From Biscogniauxia marginata (lineage: Eukaryota; Ascomycota; Sordariomycetes; Xylariales; Xylariaceae), in the NCBI GenBank assembly GCA_022695795.1, contig MU404109.1, positions 228,962 through 292,961 on the forward strand: a stretch of DNA of 64,000 bases, written 5' to 3'. The position numbers and the translations under genes are program-made. Every line of letters starts with the position of its first letter. Position 1 is the stretch's first letter. Positions 34,600 through 44,527 of this stretch are shown here, one piece after another. The notes beneath the pieces were generated by a model. That model was not told the DNA's origin and did no database searches. It saw only the letters and a program-made list of their open reading frames with translations.

Positions 34600-35965
34600 G
34601 ATTCGATGGATTGATGGAAATCAGTATAAGAAGCTGTTCAAGTTTCAATCTGACTATCTATATGGCAATCCGCGGTTGACCTTTCTACACTTGTTTGAAG
34701 CATTCATGGGCGGTATGGGCTCGCCGTCATCAACAGCTGCGTACTTGATGAACGTATCTCATTGGGACGACGAGGCAGTGGCATATCTTAAGCATGTCAT
34801 TCAATATGCTGCCGGTAAAGGTAGTAGGGGTATCCCCAGTGTTTATCCCTCTACCTATTTTGAGTACGCCTTGGTTGGTTCTCGAAATCATCATTCTGTC
34901 AATGGGTAACCTGACCGACTCTTTAGGCTCTCTGCATTACTTGCATCGAGATTTTCACCAGCTGATCTCGAGAGTCCGGGCCTGAACAAGATTGCCGGCA
35001 TTTTTTCTCAGGGCCCTTGAAAAGGAGGGATGGACTATCGGCTTTGATACGGCGATAACACCCCCCTCTTTTAAGAACTCCAAATTGACTTTGCTCTAGC
35101 CCCCTATTTTTGGCGGATGAGGACGATACGGCAAAAGCCATCGAATGTATGCAAATGCTCGGAAGAAACGCCAACCCAGAGAAGATGATTGAGATATTCG
35201 AGGTAAATGAATATTTCAAAACTTATCCATCGGAGAGAAATCCCAGCTTTATCGCCAATTGCAATGCCTTGTTGGCCCTGCTCCACCAAGATGTGCCGCA
35301 GCACTATTTAACCCATATAATCAACATTGCCATGGTCCTCTGCGATTCTTGGTGGACGGCGACAGGGAAAATCAAGGACAAATGGGTAAGTAGTCGTAGA
35401 TACCTACAACTACTGCACGTTTGAATGCTAAGAAGATTTTTAACAGAATCATTCACACTTATGCCCAACTCTTCTAGTTGTGGAGGCAGTTATGAAATTT
35501 GTGGGCTTGATTGAAAGGGGAGTGCTTCCCACATTTAGCGACAAGATTATGCAGTCCATAAATGCCATTTACCTCTACCAAGGTTGTTGCAGGACACTTT
35601 TGGTGCAAGATAACGATGGCATTTGGAATAGCTCAGTCGAGGAGACTGCTTACGGAACCTTCATACTTTCCGAAGGACGACGGCTGGATATTTTCCGGAA
35701 TTTAAATTTGCGATTATGTTCAGCCATTGATCACGCTGTCGCATTTATGCAATGTGCGAACAATATTCGCCCATAATGTCTCTGGATTGAGAAGGTCAGC
35801 TATTCCTCGCCACTCTTAACTGAGACTTACAGGCTAGCTGCCTTCAAGGCGTCAACTATTCTGCCGGTTCATCCTTTGGGATTATGTCTTCCCGAAGACA
35901 TATCTATGATATTTAAACTTGGGAAATTATGGCTTTGGACTCTCCTGTTCTCGGCAACTCCTTAG
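34600..35965 (+). pseudogene. Diterpene cyclase (CPS/KS type) remnant, class II domain
   Basis: Fragments follow the order of the copalyl-diphosphate-synthase half of fungal bifunctional diterpene cyclases: KLFKFQSDYLYG, MGSPSSTAAYLMN, ADEDDTAKAIECMQMLGR (D-x-D-D-type acid motif at about 35113), YPSERNPSFIANCNALLAL, KDKW, an intact intron (35386-35446), then NHSHLCPTLLVVEAV, ETAYGTFILSEGR and LWIEKVSY. Damage includes a deletion after FEAFMG, frame changes near 35010-35100, and an in-frame TAA at 35774-35776, beyond which the same frame still reads CLWIEKVSY up to a stop at 35965. The N-terminus and the whole class I (KS) half are absent. Intact splice sites and long conserved stretches suggest fairly recent loss. 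Confidence 0.85.
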
Positions 35966-36189
35966 TAGGAGATTCGTGTACCGATGATTTAAAGAACATT
36001 TTTTAGCTTATAATCCGAAAGGACAAGTAAATTAACTTTAAAGTGCGTACTTTTTTCTTAACTCGTAATTTTAAGTAAATTAAATATAAAGGTATATATA
36101 TTTAAATAAATTATAAATATTATATTAAGATATATTATTATATTTTAAAAATAAATCTTTTATAAAAAGAGAAAAAGGGGTTTTAATGA
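35966..36189. repeat. Short AT-rich, RIP-like tract
   Basis: Directly after the cyclase remnant the sequence becomes strongly AT-rich with long TA/AAT runs, like the block at 1-19400. No element can be identified. It may be a relic repeat. Confidence 0.4.
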
Positions 36190-36475
36190 AAAAAAAAGGG
36201 AAAAAAATTTGGGTTGAGAACTTGATAGTTCTCTTAATATTTGGTCGTCCGTTGACTTGCCCTCGGGGGCTTATCCCAGTCCTATCAGCCGATAGCTGGT
36301 ATGCCATATCCTTGTTGGGGATACCAACTACTTGGCTACACCGAACCTGTGTCGGGCCCTTTTGAACCCTGTATTATGTATGTGGTTCCTCCGCTGCGCA
36401 GGCTACGGATCGGGGTTAGCAGCTGGTCACATCAAAGGGGAATACGTACCGCGTTACCACTGCGCCAACCACACT
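36190..36475 (-). ncRNA. Second tRNA-like, possible SINE sequence
   Basis: On the minus strand a typical D-arm/A-box sequence GGTTGGCGCAGTGGTAACGC lies at about 36474-36455. About 115 bp further on is a weak B-box-like GGTTCAAAAGG. After about 150 bp more the unit ends in long T-runs (about 36212-36190). This is the order expected for a tRNA-derived SINE, but no cloverleaf closes and the B box is poor. It is less certain than the unit at 27045-27288. Confidence 0.3.
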
Positions 36476-37782
36476 CTAGATGTCCTAGGGACGGTGGGAA
36501 AAAATCTTATAATTACTCATAAGGCACCCATTGCCCTTTTTTCTTTGTCCCCCGCCTTGCTACTCGAGGCCACTATTTTCTTTCACCCTAGAGAACTACC
36601 GCCTCCCCTATCCTCTTGCTTTAGCAACACTTTAACTCCTCTCCTCTCCTCTCATTTCCTTTCTTGTAAGTATTTCCCACTTAAACATTGAAGGGCCATA
36701 AATCATCTGCATATTTTTAGCAGATAATTCGACCTCAAGTACCTAACATATATACTCAGTCCCTTTATACGACCAAACACTAGTATGCCAAGCAACCCAG
36801 TAGAGAGACGGGAAGTACATTCCAAATTTTACTACACTATCATCACCTCCATCTTTGAATATTCATGCAGTCCATCCTATAAATGCGGCTGATACCGGCG
36901 AGATCGCTCACAAAGATCGCTAACAACATACTCAGAATGATTATTTTAGACAAGCCTCTATCGAATCGTGGTATGAAGGTGTCGGCTCGCAGCTACGAAG
37001 CAATTATGTTCTTACCGCGCTATATTTCCAGCGTAGTATTTTGCCGCAATAATAACAGCAGGTAATTAACATCTCTGTTTCAATGTCTTTATTTTCATTT
37101 CGCTTCTACTTTTTCTCCCTTCAGGCGGAGAATGCATACTCTTTATTCCGTATATATGAGGTAGTCGATAAGCAACCCACTCGAACAGGCAGGTAGACAG
37201 ACGACATGTCGTTGGAAAGAAGTCGGGGCATTTAGGGGTTATGGACCAGGGTCCCTGCCGATGGTCCCGCCTTTTAGCGGCACCCGATCGTTACAGCAGT
37301 CCCACTACACAGTCCCACTACACTCGGGGCATACGCTATTATCCGACGAATCAGTCGTCGCCCCCGGCCGATGAGCGGAACTGTGGGCCTGGGGCTTTAT
37401 CTATATCCCTGGGCCGATCTGAGCCACTCGTAGGGCTTCCCCAGGACGCTTTTGTGGTGTACCCTACCAACCTTTTATGACTTAGACGTTGTAATAGTCT
37501 AGTGAGAAATTTATTTCTCCTCTACGTGTGATACAAAAACGGTTTTCTATACCTTTACCTAATCTTTCTAACACTACCAGGCCGTCATATTGTTGCTTAC
37601 CTAGGTACCTTACCTCTTCCATTATTTCCAAAACGCCTTGGGCTTACATGTACCTAGACATTCCAATAGCACTGGTTCGGCGGCCATTTTGGTCCAATCA
37701 TATTATTATCCCCTTATTCGCCACACCGCCTCACCCAATCCGATCGTCAGACCGCATCCTCCAGATCTGAGTGTCGGAACAG
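36476..37782. other. Intergenic, upstream of the MFS gene
   Basis: Contains CT-rich stretches near 36530-36670 and 37080-37130 of the kind often seen in fungal promoters or 5' leaders. No gene is recognised. Confidence 0.4.
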
Positions 37783-39954
37783 ATGAATGAACGCACATAC
37801 GAGGCGGTTGAGGATGACGACGAAACTTTGAGCCGGGTCGACTACGACTCTGATCAAGAGTCTATCAATGGTGAACTTGGCCCGGACTCCCCTCCCTCCG
37901 CAGCCCACGCCAGCGCTCTACCCTTGAGGATTGACACCACCGCAGGGCTACCGGATAGCACCGGATGCCCTCAGAAGTCAACCGGCGCATCCAAGAAGGT
38001 CATCGCGTGGAGAGACTTACCTAAGAAGGACCAACTGCTCGTCATTACCTTAGCCAGACTCTCTGAGCCATTAGTCCAGACTTCGCTACAAGTACGCCCA
38101 GAGATAGCCCCCTAATCCGAACCGGTAGCTTTTCATAGAGCGAAGGAACTCGTCTGGCGATTCATTACTAAATACTTTACAGGCGTACATGTTCTATCAG
38201 CTACAATGGTTCGACCCAAGCCTTCCCGACTCGGTCATTTCCAGTCAGGCCGGTGTTCTACACGCCAGCTTTACCGCTGCCCAGTTCTTTACTGCTATGA
38301 TATGGGGCCGTGTGGCCGATTCAAGATGGGCAGGTCGTAAAACGGTTGTCTTAATCGGTTTATTGGGCACATGTAAGGTTACCCCCTACTTCAACCTCAA
38401 ATTCAAGCGCCGATTTGCTGACAGAATATCAGTAATATCATGTATCGGTTTTGGCTTCTCCACCAGTTTCTATCAAGCACTACTTTTTAGGCTCCTGGGT
38501 GGTGCGACAAATGGCAATGTTGGAGTGATGAGGACGATGTAAATACCTCAAATCCAACCCGCCGAAAACCAGAGCTAATATTTCCGTCCCGTTAGGATTA
38601 GCGAGACTGTCCGTGAGAAGAAGTATATAACTCTCACTCGCGCTTTTCGCCTAGACACACATATTCTGATCATACTATAGGTATCAATCACGGGCATTCA
38701 TCATCCTCCCCATGACTTTCAACATCGGTGTCATCATCGGCCCCATCTTAGGTGGTATATTGTCGGATCCCGCGGGCTCCTACCCAGACACTTTTGGGGA
38801 GATCGATTTCTTCCGCAAATTCCCCTACGCTACACCCAACATCATCAGCGCGATATTTTTGCTAACCTCCTTAATCATGTGCTGGCTAATGCTAGAAGAG
38901 GTGGGCTCTATATTTCCAAGCTCGCCATATTCCTATCTAATTTAATTCATCATAGACACACGATGCCATCCGAGACAGACGCGATCTCGGAATTATTCTG
39001 GGACGCAAGATTCGGGGCCTGTTCCGGAACAAAAATCCGGGAATAGAATACAAGCCTCTACGCTCGCGAAACACTAGTATTAGCACCATCAGTACCGACG
39101 TGGAGATGTCACCCGTCTCGCCACGGGCATCCTCGATTGAAAATTCACGCCTAGTACGCAAGGCCACGATCACCAAAGGCCGGCGATATACGACTACGCT
39201 ACCCTTCCGCCGCATCTTCACGCCGAATGTAGCCTTTACATTCCTTGCGCACTTCTTTCTAGCATTCCACGTTGGGACCTTCAATTCGCTCTGGTTTGTA
39301 TTCCTCTCAACGCCCGTATACGATCCCTCGAAACCCGAGCCACCAAACTTCACTCCGCAGCTACCCTTCCGCTTTACAGGTGGTCTAGGTCTTCCCCCAC
39401 GATCGGTGGGAATGGCCATGGCACTTCTGGGCTGCATCGGAATCATCATGCAGTTATTTTTGTACCCGCGGTTATCCGCACGCCTCGGCACCGTTCGCTC
39501 ATGGCGTTTATGTCTTGCACTGTTCCCCGTCGCGTACACGCTGCTGCCATTCCTGTCGGTAGTCCCCTCGACGACGCCCCCGCCGAGCCAGAAGACGGGC
39601 CCCGCCATCTGGGCCGCTATCGCAGGCGTCCTCTTCGTCCAGGTCACCGGGCGCACGTTCGCGCTGCCCGGACAAACCATCCTCGTCAACAATTGTACGC
39701 CGCACCCCAGCGTTCTCGGCACGGTCCACGGGCTCGGACAGAGCGTGAGTAGCTTCGCGCGCACTGTAGGCCCCATGCTGGGCGGGTGGTTGTACGGCCT
39801 CGGGCTAAACAACGGACTTATCGGGGGTGTATTCTGGGGGCTCGCGGGCATGGCCGTGTGCGGCCTCGTCGCGAGCTTTTGGGTTAGAGAGGGCGATGGG
39901 CACGAGATCTGGTTAGAAGGTGACGAGGAAGACGATGAACTAGCGGGGAGATAA
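37783..39954 (+). CDS. Major facilitator superfamily transporter (DHA1-like, YCR023C-type)
   Basis: Six exons, 37783-38091, 38183-38372, 38433-38538, 38596-38622, 38681-38900 and 38956-39954, encode 616 residues. An acidic cytosolic N-terminus of about 80 residues precedes the membrane domain. The MFS signature between helices 2 and 3 is visible (WGRVADSRWAGRKTV), followed by GFGFSTSFYQALLFRLLGGA, the helix-5 motif FNIGVIIGPILGGIL, a charged central loop, and six C-terminal helices ending around CGLVASFWV. The tail is acidic. The start is the first ATG after an in-frame stop. Exon 4 is only 27 nt, but phase and the conserved ISETVREKKYQSRAF support it. Related yeast proteins are vacuolar transporters of unknown substrate. 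Confidence 0.9.
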
Positions 39955-40501
39955 GATGTGGGCGGTTGAGGTTGAAATTCAGGATAAATTGCATAGACTG
40001 GCAAGGTTTTATTTTCTCGTATAGGGGGCGTCCGGTTGTTGGTTGCTGGAAATACCACGAACCTGTCTTTACATATATATATATCAAGGGGGGAGCGTGC
40101 AGCCCTATATGGGATATTGATGAGCATGATACACGAATAATCACGGGATAGATGGGAACGAACACTCAAAGATAGATTTAGATATATCGAATTTATTACA
40201 TGATAGAGATATATATATTCTGAAGATAAGAATTCTTGACAAAGCCAAATAATAAAGAAACAACCCGCTAACTATGCAAATGAGCAATGAGACAGAACTC
40301 GTAATCATCCGTTCGAAACGTATAAGTCCTAAAACTGCCGGTCGATTCGGTAGATATTTCTCGATACCTATCACCCCTGCAGAAGGAGTGGTAGTTAGCG
40401 TACTACTTACTCTCCAAGTTCCCATCATGAAACTTAATATATAGTATCAGCTCAGGAAAAGGAGAACAGTTTAGGATCGCCCCGAAGAGGGATGGAAACA
40501 G
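39955..40501. other. Intergenic between convergent genes
   Basis: Presumed 3' UTRs of the MFS gene and of the small Cys-rich gene on the other strand. Nothing else is recognised. Confidence 0.45.
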
Positions 40502-40753
40502 CTAGCCGTAGCAGCGCTCCGGGAAACGCGGCCTTTGTGCCTCCTCGCCGTCCAGCGGGGAGGAGGAGTACGGGGGAGGGAAAGACGGAGAGTCTAGGTG
40601 GTTCCGGGCGTCGTCGCAGCGCCGCGGCAGGATCAGGATGTTAGGGTCCTCGGCGCAGCCCTCGCGCGGGCGAGCGCACATGCGGTAGAGCTTCGCGCCC
40701 GTGGCGCGGCAGCCGCAGGCGAAGGCTCGGATTGTGTATACGCACATGTACAC
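40502..40753 (-). CDS. Small Cys-rich conserved fungal protein
   Basis: A single frame of 83 residues, or 81 if the second Met (MCVYTIRAF) is the start, which fits similar proteins I recall. The sequence MCVYTIRAFACGCRATGAKL carries a C-x-C pair, followed by C-x8-C spacing in the stretch MCARPREGCAEDP, then LILPRRCDD. The patch is markedly more GC-rich than its surroundings, with strong codon-like periodicity. There is no signal peptide or membrane segment. Function is unknown, and a further exon cannot be excluded. Confidence 0.5.
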   Translation of the reverse strand: MYMCVYTIRAFACGCRATGAKLYRMCARPREGCAEDPNILILPRRCDDARNHLDSPSFPPPYSSSPLDGEEAQRPRFPERCYG

Positions 40754-41447
40754 GTCTTCTTTTTTTTTCTTCTTCGTAAAGTATTACTTGTTAGGCATCT
40801 TTCCTTGTAATTAATTCGTTTTTGGTTGTGAAGTTTATGACTTGTAACATGAATAATCGCGAAGGAGATTCTTCCCCACAATAATCAGGAGGAATCCGGG
40901 GTTCTCACAATGTGTTTATAGTAGAGCAACTACTTTGTCTGAGGCGCGAATCCTCCACGATGATCTTTCTTTTGAAAATGCTTTGTACATAAAGGAATCT
41001 TGCGCACTCATGTGACCAACCCGAGTCTCGAGTTAAAAGATCCGGGATAAAGGAGCATTATGTCTCGTCAAGCGGCGTTGCACTTTGTGCGATGAGATGG
41101 ATGAATACGAGACAATGTACCGGAAACAAAGAATCGATAGCATTATTACGTTTATATGGTACAAAGACTGCATTATGTTTCTGAATCGTAAGGAGATAGA
41201 TAAAGATGCTATCTTCCACGGATTCAGTCCGTAAAGCACATTGAAATGATAACCCCTTATTAGCAGCTTATTTCCGACTTTGAAATCCTAGACTGTGATT
41301 CGCCCACATTAGTATTCCTCAGTGTTTGTAGGTAATTGTGAAGACTAAAAAATTAGTTGACCATACCTTAGTTCACCTTACATACCCCAACGAATCGCAT
41401 AGAGTAAGAAGGGCTATGTAGGACTAGAAAAAGATCTGTGTAGAGAT
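40754..41447. other. Intergenic
   Basis: Upstream of the Cys-rich ORF and downstream of the 2EXR gene. It has poly-pyrimidine stretches near 40758-40775. No gene is recognised. Confidence 0.4.
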
Positions 41448-42125
41448 TCAATGCGCTCGAAGGAGAATGTTCGGCCTCGGCTTCCCCAGAGCATCCGTCA
41501 ACGGAAACCGATGATATACCAGATCCTGTAGTATACCTTCACTTATTTGGGTAATTCTACCCCCCTGTGAGGATATCTCGATGGTCTTCGCGATATCTGA
41601 TTCGTTGCACATCTGTCTTTGTAGACCTCCTGGGCACTTTTGCAAGACAAGAATCGTTTGTATCGAGGCGCAACCATGTGCTATTTCCAGTATAGCTGGG
41701 AACAACCCCCAGCTAAGTGGATCAATATGCCGCGTGCTAATAACAACGTGTTGGATTCGCTGCCGCCAGGGCGCACGAGTAAGTGTGAGAACCTGAGAGC
41801 TGAGTGGAGCACCCTCGGTGTAGAAAATGTGCCGGTTGAAATTTATCCAGTCTATCGGATGGCTTTTGGAGAGTCTATGGATCCTGTTTAAATGGACGAC
41901 TTGGACATAAGTTTTCTTAATCAACTCTCGAGCCTCATGGCACGACTGACCAATAGCTGCGTTGTCGGGACCGAGAGCATGCCAGCGCAAACGCGTATAC
42001 CTAGGACCTTGAATGGCGTACTTGGAGATACACCATCCTGAGAGAGCCGTCTCCCAGATCTGTAACCGAAGTTCCGTGGGTAGCTGAGAAAAGAGTGTGA
42101 AAGTAGGAGTGTATTCGGTAGACAT
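41448..42125 (-). CDS. 2EXR-domain (F-box-like) protein
   Basis: An intronless frame of 225 residues. The N-terminal FTLFSQLPTELRLQIWETAL (residues about 9-28) is the diagnostic F-x-x-LP-x-ELR-x-x-IW motif of fungal 2EXR proteins. The middle fits the family's usual description of 'historical' or damaged-cell HET-like small proteins: PDNAAIGQSCHEARELI and WINFNRHIFYTEG. Proteins of this type are abundant in Pezizomycotina; their function is largely unknown and the F-box analogy is structural only. It is divergently arranged with the deaminase gene (42696), sharing a 570-bp intergenic region. Confidence 0.8.
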   Translation of the reverse strand: MSTEYTPTFTLFSQLPTELRLQIWETALSGWCISKYAIQGPRYTRLRWHALGPDNAAIGQSCHEARELIKKTYVQVVHLNRIHRLSKSHPIDWINFNRHIFYTEGAPLSSQVLTLTRAPWRQRIQHVVISTRHIDPLSWGLFPAILEIAHGCASIQTILVLQKCPGGLQRQMCNESDIAKTIEISSQGGRITQISEGILQDLVYHRFPLTDALGKPRPNILLRAH

Positions 42126-42695
42126 CTTGACTGGAGAATAGTTACAAGACGGGTATAAATTGCTAATATCACTACAAAATGTGGTTTTATGACAGGGAGT
42201 TGTAGGGATGAGAGGAGATTATTTGAAAGAGTGTATTAATAGCAGAGAAGAAGTCGTTGGGGGAGAAGAAAGCTTAATTGATATCAGCTGGATTATACAC
42301 TTTCACGTTCCACTGCATCAGTATACCTAACTCTAGGTATTATGCAGGGTCGCAACTATTTCCCCATTAAATTAGGTACGCTTAGGTTAGCGCGGTATCT
42401 AGGTAGCGTATCAACTTGCTCGATCCCGCGTGGACAGGCAAAATCCCAGCCACAGTGTGTACCTATGTAAGCCACACTGAATGGAAACCCATGCACAGGT
42501 GGGCCAGTCATCCATTTCCAACCTTGAACTTATCTACCTCCAACATCTGTAGATTTTCGACACAACCGTCAAAGAGAACAGGTTTTCGAACACAGATCCA
42601 GCGACCGCAACTTGAAACGTTCATACCTACTAAACGCATCAAAATTCTTCAATCTGAGTACTTGAAAACTTCAAGACATCACCTATCTAACAAAA
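42126..42695. promoter_or_regulatory. Bidirectional intergenic region
   Basis: The 570 bp between divergent genes presumably holds both promoters and 5' leaders. It includes the short TACCTA/TAGGTA words (about 42325-42410) that recur in other intergenic stretches. No defined operator is seen. Confidence 0.4.
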
Positions 42696-44146
42696 ATGAA
42701 GAGCGATTACTACCTCACCTTGTGCCTAGAGCAGGCCGAGCAGTCTCCGCTCCATTATCGTCATGGCTGCATCGTAGTCAAGGGTGGAAAAGTCATTGGC
42801 AAGGGTTTCAACGACTATCGCCCTGGCTACGACGGCGGAGCTCTCAAGACGGGTCTCCTACCTACTAGATCCTTAGCCGTGGACAAGCAGCCGCACCATA
42901 AGCGGCATATCATGACAAAGGGTGGCAAGCCTGGCCAAAAGCAGGGATTCAAGCCATTCGAGAACACGGTCGGTATTTTGGCCGGCGGACACCATCAAGC
43001 CCAAAACTCGCTCAGTATGCACTCTGAGATGATGGCCATCAACTCGGCGCTCGCGTCGTCGAGTACGCTGGCCGCCACGACTGTGTCGCATATTAAACCA
43101 TTGCTTACGCCATCGCATGACTCTAAATTTAAACGACAGCAGAGGGGCAAAATGCTCAACGAATATGCGCAGCGCGTCTGCTACGATGCTGTCGGCCCGC
43201 AGGTTCAACAAGGTACCGGCCCGGCTTCGACCGCCCAGTGGCATTTTGAAGCCTGTACACGTCGGTGCAACTCGACAACAGCATGGAGAACATCAGAATC
43301 ATCATCATCATCAGAAACAGCAGCAGAAACAGCAGCAGAAGCATATCAATTACAACGAAAAGCACAACAAGTACAACAAAAAGTATAAGACCCCAAAGCG
43401 GGCGCAGGTCCAAACTATAAATCTGACCAACGTTTCTTCTAAAAAAGAAACGCATAACTCTATTCTCCCACCTAGGAAAAAAGCTAATCACGTTAGAACT
43501 AGTCATGCAAAGATTGTATGTTCCTCTTACATTCTCGAGGCGGGAGCTTATACTCACACATGTGCTGATGTTTGAATAGGACAAGGATATGCATCCGGCG
43601 AATGGTCGCAACTGTGAGTCGCCTACGGCCTCGAATTACGGGTTTCGAGACCGGATAAAACATCCTAAGCTACGCGGAGCCGACATTTATGTAGCACGTT
43701 TAGGTGGAGTACAGGAGACGCGTAAGAAGGCAGAAGCTAAGAGCCTCGTTATATCTACGACACAAGCCCATGACCAACAGTTACCCTCATCGCTGCCTCC
43801 GAACACGACCAGATCGATGGCCGGCTCACTGCACGATGAACTGACCTGCAGGGAAGCAAGGGTCCCATTGTTGAACCCGCCATCGGATTCCAATAGCATT
43901 ATTCTCGATCGTCACAATGTCTTGGAGTCCCGGCCTTGCTACCGCTGTGTTCTATACATGCACTCTGCAGGCATAAGGCGAGTATACTGGACCAATAGCG
44001 AGGGTGATTGGGCGACTGCAAAGGTCCGAGACCTATTCAACCAACTATCAGGGACGGGTCCCAGCAGCGGCAGCAACCCGGATTTTAGCAAAGTCTTTGT
44101 GACAAAGCACGAGATCCTTGTGACGAACCTCCCTGTGTGTTCCTAG
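42696..44146 (+). CDS. Cytidine-deaminase-fold protein, C-terminus altered by solo LTR
   Basis: The reading starts at 42696 with MKSDYYLTLCLEQAEQSPL and RHGCIVVKGGKVIGKGFNDY. The zinc ligands of the CDA fold are present: MHSEMMAINSAL (H-x-E) and RPCYRCVLYMHSAGI (P-C-x2-C) near 43933. Between them lies a Gln/His-rich insert (QQHGEHQNHHHHQK). An intron at 43516-43579 (GTATGT...TAG) joins the insert frame to DKDMHPANG... and GADIYVARLG. A further frame change is needed between about 43180 and 43290: either a weak 49-bp intron (43204-43252) or a one-base indel. The last eight codons and the stop come from the LTR at 44119. Before insertion the frame would have run on from the ATCCT at 44523 for about ten codons. 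Function may or may not survive. Confidence 0.72.
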
Positions 44147-44522
44147 TCAGCTGACTTCACAGGTGAGTACGTACCGGGTTTTCTTGGTTTGAAGGTAACA
44201 GTGGGTTGAGATTGGTTCAAGTGATTCACGATGTTATGTTCGTCAGAGAGGTTTCAAGGTACTCTCACTATAGTATCAAAGAGTGACTGTAGTCTTAGAT
44301 TGATAGCTGAAGAATGAATGACTAGATACATAGGAAATTCCAATCTACTTATACTCGTTCTCCCCTCACATAAAAACTTTCGAATCATTGAATCACTGAT
44401 TCTTCATTCATGATTTAATGATCCATCAAATCATTGAATCATGGATTCTCAATCCATGATTCAACGATCCATTCTGGTCCACGTGACCCACACGTGACAC
44501 AGCACAAGGAAGGTTCGTAACA
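44119..44522 (-). repeat. Solo gypsy LTR (404 bp) at the 3' end of the deaminase gene
   Basis: On the minus strand it begins TGTTACGAACCTTCC and ends GGGAGGTTCGTCACA, the same ends as the LTRs at 3599-19516. It is flanked by ATCCT on both sides (44114-44118, 44523-44527). R/U5 matches those LTRs. U3 is different, with two CACGTG cores (44480-44485, 44491-44496) and a cluster of ATGATTCAATGA-like words (about 44385-44465) that can fold. Composition is normal, with no RIP signature. Confidence 0.93.
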
Positions 44523-44527
44523 ATCCT

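Noticed and set aside
37241..37480. 79-residue plus-strand frame upstream of the MFS gene
   Set aside because: No homology is recognised, and it probably falls in the promoter or 5' leader.
38937..40169. 410-residue minus-strand open frame
   Set aside because: It lies antisense to the well-supported last exon of the MFS gene. Its composition (Arg/Pro/Ser-rich) is that of a shadow frame.
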